A DNA stretch of 64,000 nt from Sycon ciliatum (taxonomy: Eukaryota > Porifera > Calcarea > Leucosolenida > Sycettidae), in the NCBI RefSeq assembly GCF_964019385.1, contig NC_088645.1, positions 11,508,492 through 11,572,491 of the forward strand, written 5' to 3'. The notes under the pieces were generated by a model, which saw nothing but the letters and a program-made list of their open reading frames with translations, had not been told where the DNA came from and searched no databases. This document shows, one piece after another, positions 31,889 to 43,290 of the stretch (positions are counted from its first letter, which is position 1; every line of letters begins with the position of its first letter). The translations under genes and the position numbers were made by a program.

Positions 31889-33395
31889 CTAGTCATTGGG
31901 CTCCGTGATCCAGGTTGGTCCGCCCCTCCAGAACGGACTACGGATCTGCTGTGCACTACTCCCACGCGACGGTAAATCTGCTGGGTTGTGAAGGCCCGGG
32001 CAATGGTTCCACACAATGCCGACCTTCTTCGATATCTCTTGGACTTGACTGACGCGGTTAGCCACAAATGTTTTCCATTTGTACGATGGATTACTGATCC
32101 AATGAACGGTAGTGAGACTGTCAGTCCAGCCATAGACTTGCGTGACGGTCACACGCAGCTCCTTCACCACAAACACAGCGTAGCGAGCCGCTAGACATAC
32201 TGCTTGTAACTCAAGGCGGGCTAACGTGGGCGGAGACACAGGTGCCACTTTGGCCTTGGCAAATACCAAGTGCGACTGTCCATTGACGACTGCATACAAA
32301 CAACATCCAAACGCTTTCTCACTGGCATCGGCGAAGGCATGAAGCGCAATCGGCGTGTCAAGATTGCAGCAAATCCAACGTGGTATGTCAATGCTCACCA
32401 CTTCGGCCAACTCTCCCCACCATTGCGCACATGCGGCTGCGATGCCATCAGGCAACATATCATCCCAGTCGCCTCCGACTTTCCAGGCTTGCTGTAGCAG
32501 TATCTTTCCCGGCACAACTGCCGGTGCTGCTAGACCTAGCGGATCAAACACTGATGCAACACACTTGAGGAGGGATCGCCGGGTCCAAACAGACGGCCTA
32601 TCGGACTCGCCTAGCGCTGCTATGCTGAGCAAGTCGTCACTGGTTTTCCATTTCAGACCGAGGACTTTATCTCCGGCCTCTGGATCGCACGGGATTTCGT
32701 TGCCTCACCACTTGCGTAACTCCATGCCAGCATCCGTAAGCACACGCACGCTGAACTCTTGCATCTCCTTGGCTTCCGAGGCATTTGAGACACTAGAGAC
32801 CAAATCGTCAACGTAGAAACTCGTGAGCAAGAGATCAATACGATCTCGCTCTTTGGGTGCAGACAACGCCCGTAGCTCCTTCAAGTGATGCTGAATCACC
32901 GCAGTAAGCATGTACGGCGAGCAGTTCACGCCAAATGGCAGTTTCGTTAGCCTCCAGGTTAACAGTTCATCGCTGTCGCTTCGACCGGGCCACAAGAAAC
33001 GCAGGTACGGACGGTCTTCGGGATTAACCGCGACCATGAAGAAAGCCTTGCGGATGTCCGCTTGCAGCGCGCTCTTATATTCACGGAACCGTAATAGCAT
33101 ACCTGCGAGACTCGGCAATAGCGACGGTCCAGGGTCAACCATGTCGTTCAACGACTTGCCATCTGGAGCCGTCGCCGAGGCATTGAACACCACTCTTAAC
33201 TTCGTGGTTGCAGCGTGCTCGCGGAATACACCATGATGCGGTACATAGTACCCGGCATCGCTCTCACATGGCTCCAGCTCAATTGCTCCAAGCTCACGGT
33301 ACTCCCTGATCAGCACATCATCATAGAGCGCACGCTTCCCATTCCTCTTCAGCTTTTCAAGAAGCCGCGTTGCGATGACTCTAGCTTGAGCAAAG
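31889..33395 (-). pseudogene. BEL/Pao reverse transcriptase and RNase H
   Basis: Reading leftward: VVFNASA and SLNDMVDPGPSLLPSL, the palm motif ALQADIRKAFFMV with catalytic Asp, LPFGVNCSPY, and SFYVDDLVSS with the Y-V-D-D box. A TGA at 32707-32705 follows MELRKW; the same frame then continues through the connection to RNase H (FADASEKAFGCCLY, LARLELQAV, YGWTDSLT: D-E-D residues present). A TAG at 31891-31889 ends this part. The YVDD box and RT blocks are otherwise intact. Confidence 0.88.
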
Positions 33396-33397
33396 TT

Positions 33398-33641
33398 ACT
33401 GTATAGCAGGAAATTTTCGGACGGAATTTATTTTCGTACGATTTCGTACACGCCCTCTTTTGTACTAAAATTAATTCCGTACTAAAATTTGTTCCTGTGA
33501 AGTTATGTACACTATACATGCGTACCGCAAGCAAACACGTGCATTTAGCATGCACCACTGTACGAAAATAAAATCCGTACGAAATGTCGAAATTCGGCTT
33601 TGTCCGAAAATAATTCCGTCCGAAAATTTCCTGCTATACAG
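33398..33641. mobile_element. Mariner-type MITE inside the BEL polyprotein, TSD TA
   Basis: Inverted ends CTGTATAGCAGGAAATTTTC (perfect over 20, continuing GGACGGAATT). TA is at 33396-33397 and 33642-33643. The 244-bp insert puts stops between protease and RT. Confidence 0.9.
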
Positions 33642-35458
33642 TATCCGTTGGGCGACGCTCATTTCGCCACAAGAGACCCACTTGGTACCCGCTGCCCTGG
33701 CGACATAGCGGGAACGATGGCAGGTGCTGATGTTGTTCTGGAGGTTCATCCAACTGCCATAGTTGTTCAATGTGGGCTGTGACACATGACACGATCTCCG
33801 GCTGACTGTTTCGACTTGGTGCAGACGCTGGACCAGATAATACATTACCTATCTCTGTGTTCCACACCGTCTCACCATTAACTTCCTTCTTACTGTGCAG
33901 TACCGCGTTGATATAGTCTGCACCAATCAGCATATGTATTTCGTCTGATGTCCCTTGTTGAGGCTTGTCACTCAGCTCTACTCCCCAACTGTGCCACTGC
34001 GCAATGGTCTGCGGACTTGCGCACTTCAGGTCCAGCTCAAGCGTTGGTTTCACGAACGCGCGTACCCGAATGCTAGCGGAGCTCCCCTGGATCATGATGG
34101 CATACTTATCCATGCGCTGTTGGGTTGGTTCCGCGCCGAACGGCTTCACCTCTACATTTTCGACCCCAACGTGTTCTGCATCGATTGCTGACACCAACGC
34201 TGCAGTCACGAATGACGCCTCAGCACCCGAGTCCAGGAACACGCGAACCTTCGCGTTTCGAGTTCTTCCCTCAACTCGTGCCACTCCGGTCATCAGCCGC
34301 ACACTTGGCGAGTGTAGACAGCACGACCCAACATTCTTCTCCGTAACTATCTCAGTCGGTTTCTCCCGGCTGTAACCTGCCCTATCCAACACATCATGTG
34401 TTAGCAGGTGGTGTTTCCTCTGGCATTTCGTGCATCTCGAGCCTGACCGACATTCTCTGGCCATATGGCCATACTTAAGGCAGTTCCAGCAGAGTCTCTC
34501 TCGCTGCAGAAAACCCTTTCTCCCTTCCTGTGGCAGCGACTTTAGCTGCTTCTCTGCATCTGCGACCGATATCGCCATGCACTGTGCCGACGCCGTTGGC
34601 CTTGGCACGGATCGTTCTACTGGCTTCCTGGCAGTATCACCCTGTCGTCCGTGCGCGACCTGGTAAGACGCGCCGTGCTCCTGTACCTGGCGCAGTGACA
34701 TCCCGTAGCACTGCCGTTCGACCAGGTACGTCTTCATCTCAGGTCCGCATTGCTCCAAGATTACCTGCTTTGCCATTGCTTGCAGCACCGGGGACATTTT
34801 TTCCTATATCGTCGCTATACTTGGTGTCCACATCGCCATCTTCTGTCGTAGCGAGTGTGGCCCACACCTCTACCTCTCGGCAAACACGGACAACGTATTG
34901 ATGAAACGACTCATCTGACCGCTGCTTGCCTGTCAGCAATGTCTTCCACGCTTTATCCGGAGTCTTTCCGAGCGAGGCAAGCAACTCTCGTTTTGCTTCC
35001 TCGTAATTATTGCATCCAATACATATCCTCTCCGCTTTGCTACCCGCTAGCGCGATGCGCAGTCGCAGCAGCCATTCGCTTTCTTCGAACTCGTTCTTGG
35101 AACAGATGTCCTCGAACAGGTCAAGATAACGCTCCAATGGCTGCGTTCCATCATATGAGGGGATTTTCATCAACGGTTGACGCCCAGCGCTGTGACTGGG
35201 AGATTCCTCTGTACCTCCCATGGTGGCTTTACCCTCACCCTCCTGCGCATTGGCGATGCGCTCGTTATTCTCCTTTAGTGTTTTGGCAAACTCGGTGCGG
35301 AGCGCCTCCTCTCGCCGTCTGGCACTGCGCTCCTCACGCTCCGCGTACTGTTGGAGCCTCTGCTCCACATGTACCTTCAACAACTCGCCTTCTAATCCTA
35401 ACCGCTCTCCATTGTCGATAAAGCTGGCTTCCAAATTGTTCCATAGTTCCTCTGCCAT
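33642..35458 (-). pseudogene. BEL/Pao Gag and aspartic protease region
   Basis: Starts MAEELWNNLEASFIDNGERL. The N-terminal half is a charged coiled-coil-like Gag (QQYAEREERSARRREEALR). Near 34800 the reading frame changes by one base at a six-A run, after which Gag continues to a zinc knuckle (C-x2-C-x4-H-x4-C at WNCLKYGHMARECRSG) and a second C-x2-C...H cluster. Then comes a retropepsin-like motif, VFLDSGAEASFV, with the catalytic D-S-G. The frame ends at the MITE junction (33641). A programmed frame shift at the A run is possible but a simple indel is more likely, since Gag itself is cut there. Confidence 0.85.
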
Positions 35459-35488
35459 GCTCGCTCCTATCCTGGCGTGGTCGCCAAA

Positions 35489-35828
35489 TGTTGTGAACCC
35501 TCTAAGATTCTCTAAATTGTCAGGATCGTACGACCACACGGCACGAGGACAACTCTTTTCCTTTGGACAGTATATTTCACTTCATCGAATAATTAACAAT
35601 GAACACTAATAACACCAGCTATTTATAGCATGCAAAAACAGCGTACATGCAAAACATAAGCATATAAAACTGGACATAACAGCGTATACAGCAAAACGCA
35701 CACAACGCATATAGCGTATGCCATGCAGCAACATCAGCGGTACGGCGGAGTAAAAATACAACATTTCAACGAAAAAAATGCCATAAGCGCGAAGGCCTTT
35801 CCCAATTGAGAACTGGTGGTTTACAACA
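35489..35828 (-). repeat. BEL/Pao 5' LTR
   Basis: 340 bases. It should hold the element's promoter; no TATA box was assigned. The gag ATG follows at 35458, minus strand. Confidence 0.92.
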
Positions 35829-36292
35829 ACAGATTATGCTAATACTTTCGTGAAATTATGCTTTTCGCATTGCTGAAAAAATTGCAGAATTATGCTATTG
35901 TTATGCTAAAAGTTATCATATTATGCCGCATTATGCTCACATTATGCTGCTAATGTATAATGGTTCTGTGCAAAATAACAGGGGAATTTTTTTGTAGAGG
36001 GCGTTGTACTGTAGTAGCAAAAGGTCAACGCACCGTCCGACCTAGCTACGACCGTCACTGATTGTAGTGGACTGGACATGTTCTCAAGGGAGTCGTAAAC
36101 CTACGACTTCCTGGTGCATCTACTTGTACTTGTACTTGTAGAACATGTACAACTGTATGGAATTTTATGCAAACAGGCGGATTATTCCAATTTTATGCGA
36201 TTCATATGCAATTTGCCTCGAATTATGCGATTATTCGATTTTGGTAGGAATTATGCGAAATATTCTGCTAGCATAATCTGTCAAGGCCTAGT

Positions 36293-37761
36293 TCAATCAT
36301 CCGCATCAGCTTTCGGGCAGTCACCTTTAGTGAGAGATGAATAAACAGCATGTGTGACGGGCATCAACACAGTGTTGTATTGCTCCGAGTGTGTAGTATT
36401 ACAGATAACCAAGCCATGACGATGGGGGCTGCTGTCAGCAGGAGTTTCCACTCCGCAGGCAGTGTTGCTATGGGGACCAAGGCTCTCGTAAGTGCTGGGT
36501 TGCAGTTGTGCACTTGTAGACAGCGGCATGTAGTGAGATCCTTGTGTATGGGCGCTGGTGTCATCAGATGTGTTCACATTAGAATACGTAGAATCGTTGT
36601 TCTGTAAGCCAATTGAAAATGCCATGGGCACGTACTCATCGATATGAGTTTGCATTTTGCCGTCGGACCGAGAAAAAGATGTCGGTGTCCTCACAGTATT
36701 GGCTGCTCCCTTGTCAGTAGAAGATTTACCGCTGTGAGCGTCTTTGCTTTGGAGATCGATACTTTGGTACGGGTGAGGTTGTGTTTGCATACTTGTTGAC
36801 AGTGGTGTGCATTGTGGCAGTTGTTCTTCATCACTAACGTCTGCATGTGTCTCCCGACCAGCCGACAGGGAAACGTGATTGTGTACGGTATTCAATGAAT
36901 CCATGTGTACATACTCATCCCCATGGTCCTGGTTTGTAGCGTCAGTGATGGCAGGCGACCAAGTCGTGCTGGCGGAATTGTTTTCTTCATTCGGAGCTTC
37001 AATATCGATATAGTAGGGACTCTCAGACGAATTTATAAACGCTCTATTGGCTGCTTCAGGCCTAGTTGGGAGTGTCCGTGGGACACGACAGTTGCACAGT
37101 TGCTCATTCTGCAACCCTGATTGGCCAGCTGCGGACAGGGAATCACGCTGCTTGATTCGATGTAGAAGTATCACGAATACAGACAGCGTCAGGAGGAGCA
37201 AAGGCACAACGACACCCAGGATAATACCTGTTGATGGCCCTGTTTTCACAATGATACGGCTATCCAAAGTTTCTGTACTGCTAGGCTTTGATGTGGATGG
37301 GGAAGATGATTCAACGAAGTCTCCTGTAGCGGCTATGCGTTTGGTTGAACTACTGGGAAATGCTGAACTTTTAATTTCGAGAGATGATGTATAAAACCTT
37401 GTACTCGTGGCTGCTTTAGACGTGGGCAATCGAACAAACCCAGTAGCAGTTTGTGCAGCAGAGGACAATATTACCATACTTCTGTCAGAAATGGTTGGTG
37501 GAATGGAATTTGTAGTAAGTGTCGCTGTAGGTACTTCAGTGGTAACCGCCAGAGAAACAGCAGTAGTTGCGGAAGGCTTTGCATCGGTGCTCCAAATGGC
37601 AGAGGTTGCAGCTTGTGTTGCAGTAGTCGTTGGACATGAGTAGTTAGATGCAGTACTACAATAGTATTGGTAGTGATTTTTACCACTTGCTCCTAATGCA
37701 GGACAGCTTTGATAGAGTGTCTGGCAGTTGTCACATGCAGCTTGGTCGCACCCACCTGATG
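36293..37761 (-). CDS. Cassette M receptor, stalk/TM/tail exon B
   Basis: The acceptor GTTCTGCAG precedes 37761. Phase 1 gives 488 codons to TGA at 36293. Layout: stalk with six cysteines (residues ~5-45), a Thr/Ser/Pro-rich mucin-like stretch (~46-165), TM (~178-200, LGVVVPLLLLTLSVFVILL), basic stop-transfer HRIKQR, CNC, then a ~285-residue tail. Tyrosine motifs: YIDI, YVHM, YQSI, YVPM, YSNV, YMPL, YESL and the terminal pair YNTV-x8-YSSL (ITAM-like). One tyrosine present in L and R is a cysteine here (QCTPL). The tail is nearly identical to those of L and R. A hAT element abuts the stop codon, so the native 3' end now lies at 29893 and transcripts may read into the element. Confidence 0.87.
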
Positions 37762-37832
37762 CTGCAGAACGATAATGAATAAATACCAGGTAGAAGTATA
37801 CTTGAACTCGGGTGGTGAGCCGATTTAATTAT

Positions 37833-38007
37833 GGTAAAAAGGAGGACAAAATATTACGAGTTATGACTAACTCAGGTCGCTGAATGTCTCAGTACTCCTT
37901 GTCAGTGTTGTACCATTTTGTCGCATCCGCTGGCTGTATATGATCTGATTACGTTGGTGGACAGTTAGTCATAACTCGTAACATTTTGTCCTTCTTCTTT
38001 TTTTACC
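37833..38007. mobile_element. Intronic MITE, paralogue of 12887-13067
   Basis: Same inverted ends with GGACAAAATRTTACGAGTTA; it lies ~70 bases upstream of exon B, as in L. Confidence 0.78.
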
Positions 38008-38199
38008 AGAAGTATACTTCGAAGTAGTTCTAGAAATTCTGTCAAAGCGAAATTAATCTGTAAACCACAATTTTGAATTTGAAACTTCGCGGGCAAGCGT
38101 GAGGTTATCATCCGCCTTCCTGTATGCACTTTCTGAACTTCCTGTATGGAGCTCGTAAATCGACCGATGCCCGTTACAAATGTAACAAGAGAACAGTTT

Positions 38200-38725
38200 A
38201 AACTCGGGGATGAGGTGTCTAGTCGAAGCATGTGGCCAAGCATTCTCTACCTAGCAGACTGGATGATTCTGCAGAGTGGTTTGGGGCCAGTGCACTTGTA
38301 CAGTGCTTCATTGCATATTATAAGAGACTCAAGAAAAGAAACTTGACTCGTTCCACCGCCAGCAGTTACTAGCAGTCATAGGGGTCAAATATCCCCATAC
38401 AATACGCAATGAAGCACTGTACCAGCGCACTGGCTCCAAGCCACTCAGCAGAATCATCCAGTCTGCTAGGTGGAGAATGCTTGGCCACATGCTTCGACTA
38501 GACACCTCATCCCCGGTCCAGCAGGCTATGTCAGCATACTTTCAGCCAGGAAGCTCAGGGTTCCGAGGCCGCCCGAGAACAACCCTCCCGCGATCTATCA
38601 ACAACGACCTGAAAAATTCCAATTCCACAAACTCCCTCACATCACACTAGGATCTAGTTGCGCTGAGGCAGCTCGCCCAGGATCGTCGAAAGTGGAAGGA
38701 ACTAATGTGTGCTGTGTGTAGTGGC
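38200..38725 (+). mobile_element. RTE-like LINE fragment with an inverted duplication
   Basis: 38345-38720 encodes the end of the RT ORF (RWRMLGHMLRLDTSSP, then FRGRPRTTLP), homologous to the C-terminus of the frame at 60879-59227. 38206-38305 is an inverted copy of 38408-38515, leaving a ~100-base spacer, as produced by 5' inversion on insertion. Confidence 0.7.
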
Positions 38726-39204
38726 TGAAGTTATACAATTACACTAGATACTCTTAACAATAATAACGGATACAATTACACTAGATACTCTAACACACTA
38801 GATACTCTAACACACTAGATACTCTAGATATTAGAACAAGTTTATCAACAATTACGATAATTACCACATCAAATGCTGCAGAGACCTATCCAGAATCCGA
38901 AATATGCTGGCCCTGGCCTGAAGATCTGCAACTACAATCAGTAGCTACTTTGTAATATTAACGGATTAGTCCCTTTTGTCGATTGATGGATCAATCGGTA
39001 CCAACGCATTCGTAACTCCGATTAGTTGCTTCGGCACTGTTTTTCTTTTCTTTCTTTCTTGTTTTGAATTGTATGTGTTAACTCATTTGATTTCTTTGTA
39101 TTCTGTATCTCGGTATCGTTATCTTTTCCTCTAGCCCTCTCGCTTAGGATGAGCTTTTATTTTATGACAGCTTAAGCGAAGGCTATATACCTGCTTTATG
39201 CACT
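38726..39204. other. LINE trailer and short tandem repeats
   Basis: ACACTAGATACTCTA is repeated in tandem at 38741-38825. The rest resembles LINE 3' UTR (CGCTTAGGATGAGC...). No gene. Confidence 0.45.
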
Positions 39205-39590
39205 AGTTGTTGGAGGTGACAGCGTTGCGAATAGCTATACTGGCTCTCAACGTCTGTTTATCACAACTCCATGAACGACTCTGACTCACGCTGCTACCTG
39301 GAGCTTCACGAGGTGTTTGTCGCGCTGGAAATAAGGCGTCTCTGTAAGTTTGTATCCCTGGTGATGGTTTGGCCTGGAGAGCAGTATATAAGTGGTGCTT
39401 TTCAGGCACAATCTTCCTCAGCCTACTCAAGCTCAACTGATGAGGGGTGAATTCCCCGAAACACCGTGTATTGAGCAGGGAGTGGTGCTTTCTTGCAGGT
39501 TTGCCGAGTGGAAGGTGCGACGTGCTCCTCGTGTGCTCCGGATGGCAGTCGTGAGTCAGTCAAGTGTCAAGTTCGGCAAGAAGCGTGTGT
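39205..39590 (+). mobile_element. Ribozyme-bearing repeat, intact copy in plus orientation
   Basis: Reverse of 14988-15405. It contains AGTATATAAGTGGTGC at 39382-39398 as a possible TATA region, then the hammerhead, then GTGAGTCAGTCAAGTGTCAA. The extra upstream part (GGAGGTGACAGCGTTGCGAA) is shared only with the 15 kb copy, which helps define the full element. Confidence 0.7.
39431..39476 (+). ncRNA. Hammerhead ribozyme, third complete copy
   Basis: GCUCAA, CUGAUGA, GGGG-UGAAUU-CCCC, GAAA, CAC-C-GUG, U-A, UUGAGC. It differs from the other two only at the stem III loop base (C for U), which leaves every pair and core base intact. Predicted cut after 39470. Confidence 0.88.
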
Positions 39591-39704
39591 TCCTAGTTGG
39601 AACAATCAACTTCAAAACTTGCATGGAGTAAATTTATTATTTTATATTTTATGAAAGTGAACATGCCTACGTCAAAATTATTATAGAATAGAAGAGAAGA
39701 ACAC

Positions 39705-39738
39705 CACCACCACCACCTCCACCACCACCACCACCACC

Positions 39739-39799
<61 letters not shown>

Positions 39800-39800
39800 G
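39705..39800. repeat. Trinucleotide microsatellite (CCA)n(CAA)n
   Basis: Tracts of CCA then CAA, ending in CAG. A similar tract is at 56485-56582 in cassette R. Confidence 0.95.
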
Positions 39801-40009
39801 CAGCAGCAGCAAGAGAACGTAGGGGACTACAAAGGGAGTGTAAGTGCTATAAAGCGGTGCCGGTGAAGTGCACTCCCACATCGTCCAATAGTCTAAAAAG
39901 TACTTTTAGTTCTCTGGACGACTGAATACCTCAGTGTTTTGGACGTCAACTTGAAGTGCTTTTACCCATACCTACATGTATGAATGTCCCACTTGAGAAT
40001 GAATACGTG

Positions 40010-40090
40010 AGGGTGCACCTGTGGCCGAGTTGTTATCTCCTGCGCTGTGCCAAAGAACCGGATGGTCTCGGCTTCAATTCCCACCAATTT
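40010..40090 (+). repeat. tRNA-derived SINE head, M copy
   Basis: GTGGCCGAGTTGTTATC then GGCTTCAATTCCCACC: A- and B-box-like. Paralogue of 1708-1800. Confidence 0.5.
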
Positions 40091-40115
40091 TTGAAAAAGG
40101 TGGGCAAATGGTTTT

Positions 40116-40735
40116 CTAGGTGTTTCGGGGAAAGAAGTTTTTAAAGGATTGTATCGGGCATGAGCAAAATGTAATTACTTTCTCCAACAGCCCACACGTT
40201 ACTAAGGAACGTATCACCACCAGGCTTGGTGTCAACAGGGATTTCCCCTCTTTGGAGATCATTGCATTCGTGACCAAGGCTTCGTAACGGTTGAGATGTG
40301 CTTGTGTACCCGTCGATAGTAACATGTAGTGACGTTGCTGCGCTTCAGCATTGGTATTTTCAGGTGTCTCCACATGAGCATACAGCGAATCCTGGGTACG
40401 TTCAATATTAGCTGGTGCCGTGGACAACTGCGCATGGACACAATCCTGCTTTGTGCCGTCGGTCATGGAGCAGGACTTGGGTATGCTCACGGTGATGTTC
40501 GCGTAGGTAGAGTCTATGGCTTCAATTATAGTATGGGCTCTGGGATGTATCATTTGCTACTTGGCGGAATTGTTGGGCGCGGACTATGGTATACGGGGGT
40601 GTTGTTGGAGTATGCAAGATATCCGCTTCTAAATTTTCTCTTCGCGAATGTCCGCTTGCTGAGAGGGATTCGCGCTCAATTCAATACGGCAGTACGAGTA
40701 AAATGGAGAGAGTGAAGAGAAGCAAGATTGAGTAA
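40116..40735 (-). pseudogene. Cassette M exon A, truncated
   Basis: Starts abruptly inside the TM (LLLFTLSILLVLPY) with no stalk, then a TGA, then RESLSASGHSRREN, and a one-base insertion after SQSPYY. The following frame (40553 leftward) is open and rich in tyrosine motifs: YANI, YAHV, YMLL and YEAL. Losing the stalk and half of the TM makes it non-functional as an exon. Confidence 0.75.
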
Positions 40736-40980
40736 AACCTATAGTAATCAGTCAGTCTGAACACTGAAATACATAGTGGACTTTCAGCGACGGCTCCATT
40801 ATTTTGCTAAATTATTCTCTCTTTCCTTTTAATATTCCTCAGTGCTTGTTTCTAAGACGGGAACTGTCTACTTCGAAGTACAATACATGTACATGTACCG
40901 GTGCTGTAAACCATGAGATGTGATGGGTGACAGCAGTTCAAGTAGATGTGATAGAGTGTACGTGAATGCTTGTCACTCAC

Positions 40981-41493
40981 CACGGATTGTCATCATGACA
41001 AAAGGTTCCAGCGCCTCCGGATGGGAATACGTCTGTAAGAAATCTGGTGCACTGCCATTTGGCAAGAACCATGTGACTTCCATAGGTTTAGCTTGTACAC
41101 CGAACCGGCAGTTAGGTCGAAGGGTCACTCCAATGATATAGGCTACAGTAACGCTGCCGAAATCAGATATGATGTAGTCGTCAAGGCGCACTCCAGTCCA
41201 TGATGCTCTGCCCCCCGTATGTTTACTAGGTGGAATTCTTTTAGAGTCAATCTGATACTTTGTACCAGGGAATTCCTTCAATAGCACCAACGTCATGTTG
41301 CAACGAGATGCAAGCCCTTCTGCAGTAATATCAATCTGCACAAATGGACAGCTGTTGTAGAAGGATATCTTCGGGAAAGGGATAATTGTGCGTGGTTCCT
41401 GAAGTGATCCAGCAACAGTCGCCTCTTTCAGCTTATCATGATTATTAATGGTCAGATTTGCTCTAATTTGTGATGATCGGCATGCCGATGACG
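40981..41493 (-). CDS. Cassette M receptor, ectodomain exon
   Basis: 513 bases, phase 1 both ends, acceptor CATATTGCAG and donor GTG|GTGAGT. It encodes ASSACRSSQIRANLTINNH through MTIRG, 171 residues. The four family cysteines and the NLT sequon are kept; the NIS sequon is lost (KIS). TWTGV is SWTGV, and there is one extra residue in the DDYIISD region. It is the most diverged of the four ectodomains, in line with a different flanking sequence, and no stops occur. Same unknown extracellular domain. Confidence 0.8.
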
Positions 41494-41544
41494 CTGCAAT
41501 ATGGAGAAAAACGCATTGCAACATTCCCACCTAAAATACACAGA

Positions 41545-42610
41545 GATATTTGTGCGTGGTTCCTGAAGGTATCCACCAACAGCCGCCTCTTGTAGCTTAT
41601 TACTTCCTTCGTATACAAAAACGTCGTGACTTTTTTTGAAAGCTGCGCACAGCTCTGGAATTGTTCCGTTTGACTCGGAATAACACTCGTGGCATTGTCT
41701 AACCTGTTTACAAGCTATACAAGCAACTCAGACGAATGAGATTGAGTTTTTTCAGAGTCTTCGTCGCTCATGTCATTGTCACCTGACGACGCTGACTCCG
41801 CATCGCCAACAGTCGCTGCTTCCGCTCGCATTTCGTTCAGATTCTTGTCACCTGCAGTGATGATCCGACGCTGGACTTTGGCTACGTCCTCTTCATCTCT
41901 AGAGCTGTGTACGAATCGGTGTCAACTATATTCAGTTGTTCCAACCCGCAACCTCCATTATGCCGTGAAACGAGTCGTACAAGCACATCCACACGCTTCG
42001 CATTTTCTCACCAGGAAAATCATTCTACAATTTTTTTTCTACAATGGCTTCGAGGAGGTCCCTGCGATTCCCCTTGGCGACAAAGGAGGCGTCTGACTGG
42101 AGAGAGGCGAAGAAAGCCAGGCCATCGACATTCTGATCCTGAGTCTGCGCTGGTTGCACGACGACTGAAATGTTTCATCTTGCCGTGCGAGCGAAACAAA
42201 TCGATGTTCTTCCGCTGCGTAGATATGGGGCCGCGCACCGCAAGTACGAGCCTGGCCAGTTTCAGGCCAGCGAGTGACGCGTGACTCCGTGTTCCAGCCA
42301 CGAGCTACACTTCGTCACTGTGTCAGTTTCGAGCAAGTGTTAGTTTTTTTTCATTTGACTTGAGGTTCTGTCGGCAACGTCCTCACACGCATGGCGTACG
42401 TGGAGAATCTGTTCGGGATCAACCAAACTCACCTCGACATGAACGTGGGTTGTCGATGACAGCCTTTGGCGCCGTTCGTTGAGCAGGTTCTTGCTCAACA
42501 ACACCGTGCAAAAAAAGTCACGAAGTTTTTGTATACGGAGGAAGTATGATTATAGATGATCAGATTTGCTCCGATTTGTGATGATCTGCACCCTGGCGAC
42601 ACTGCAATAT
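41545..42610 (-). pseudogene. Second, partial ectodomain exon split by a transposon
   Basis: 41545-41600 and 42547-42600 together match the first ~110 bases of the neighbouring ectodomain exon (e.g. GTGCGTGGTTCCTGAAG, CAGATTTGCTCYRATTTGTG). The remainder is missing. It is a tandem remnant of a duplicated ectodomain exon. Confidence 0.75.
41603..42544. mobile_element. Stowaway/mariner-like element, TSD TA
   Basis: Inverted ends CTTCCTYCGTATACAAAAAC continue NTCGTGACTTTTTTTG, flanked by TA (41601-41602, 42545-42546). 942 bp without a recognisable transposase. Confidence 0.82.
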
Positions 42611-43290
42611 TGATAGATAGACATGGTAACCTCCCCACACCAACAGACACAGAAGCTTTTTATGTATCCAGATCAAAGCGTTCACTCTCCGGCAAACATC
42701 ATCCCCATACTTGACTTGCAAAGTGCGGGAAAGTGGAAAGGCTGTAAGGTAAACTGTAGGTGCGGGATGCTCTAGCTCAAAGGGGTAAGTTTTCTAGTAT
42801 TAGAAGTCGAGACGAAAAATTTGCGATAACGTCTACAATAAAGTGACTATTGGAGTAAGGCAGCACTCCGCAATGTGCTCATGAGCGGAGATAGCAAATG
42901 AATGTGATGTACAATATCTGTCGGACATTAAACATGGGAGTGATTGGACACTTTCTACATAAGTCCTCAAAAAGACCCCAACAGATCACTTCTCCGGGGT
43001 CTGGGCTGTACCTGGACACACAATGTAATATTTCTCTGATAAGTTTGCATGCTTCACACTGTCGTGTAATATTTCTTTCCTTTCTTTGTCATTTTCTGAG
43101 AGCTTAGACAATCCACTTGTCCAGGCAAGAAGGCAGCAATGCCAGTTCATTCTGGCGAAGTATAATAACATGTACCAACAAATCCAACACTCGGTGAGGA
43201 TGTCATTGTCGGCAACAGCAGGACAGGCTTGCAAAAGGTATGATCGCATTGTAAACATTGGGTACACTGGATTATTCATTATCATCTTAC
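42611..43290. other. Cassette M intron 1
   Basis: Between the split pseudo-exon and donor GTAAGA at 43290. No repeat or gene recognised. Confidence 0.5.

Larger units (their letters stand above)
29908..35828 (-). mobile_element. BEL/Pao LTR retrotransposon, nearly complete, inactivated
   Basis: Two 340-base LTRs (29908-30247 and 35489-35828) start TGTTGTGAACC and end GGTTTACAACA on the plus strand and differ at about six positions (~98% identical). TSD ACAGA lies at 29903-29907 and 35829-35833. A primer-binding-site candidate TGGCGACCACGCCAGG adjoins the 5' LTR, and a polypurine tract GGTGGGGAGAA adjoins the 3' LTR. Domain order Gag, protease, RT, RNase H, integrase marks BEL/Pao. Lesions: an A-run frame shift in gag, a MITE between protease and RT, and two in-frame stops. 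No envelope gene seen. Confidence 0.92.
29894..36290. mobile_element. hAT-like MITE containing a BEL/Pao element
   Basis: Inverted ends share the 20 bases GGCCTTGACAGATTATGCTA. The eight-base direct repeat GTTCAATC flanks it at 29886-29893 and 36291-36298, the TSD length of hAT elements. Without the retroelement it would be ~470 bp, AT-rich, with repeated TTATGC words and no transposase. Confidence 0.85.

Noticed and set aside
38745..38830. CRISPR-like short repeats
   Set aside because: Direct tandem repeats without unique spacers, in a eukaryotic LINE trailer.
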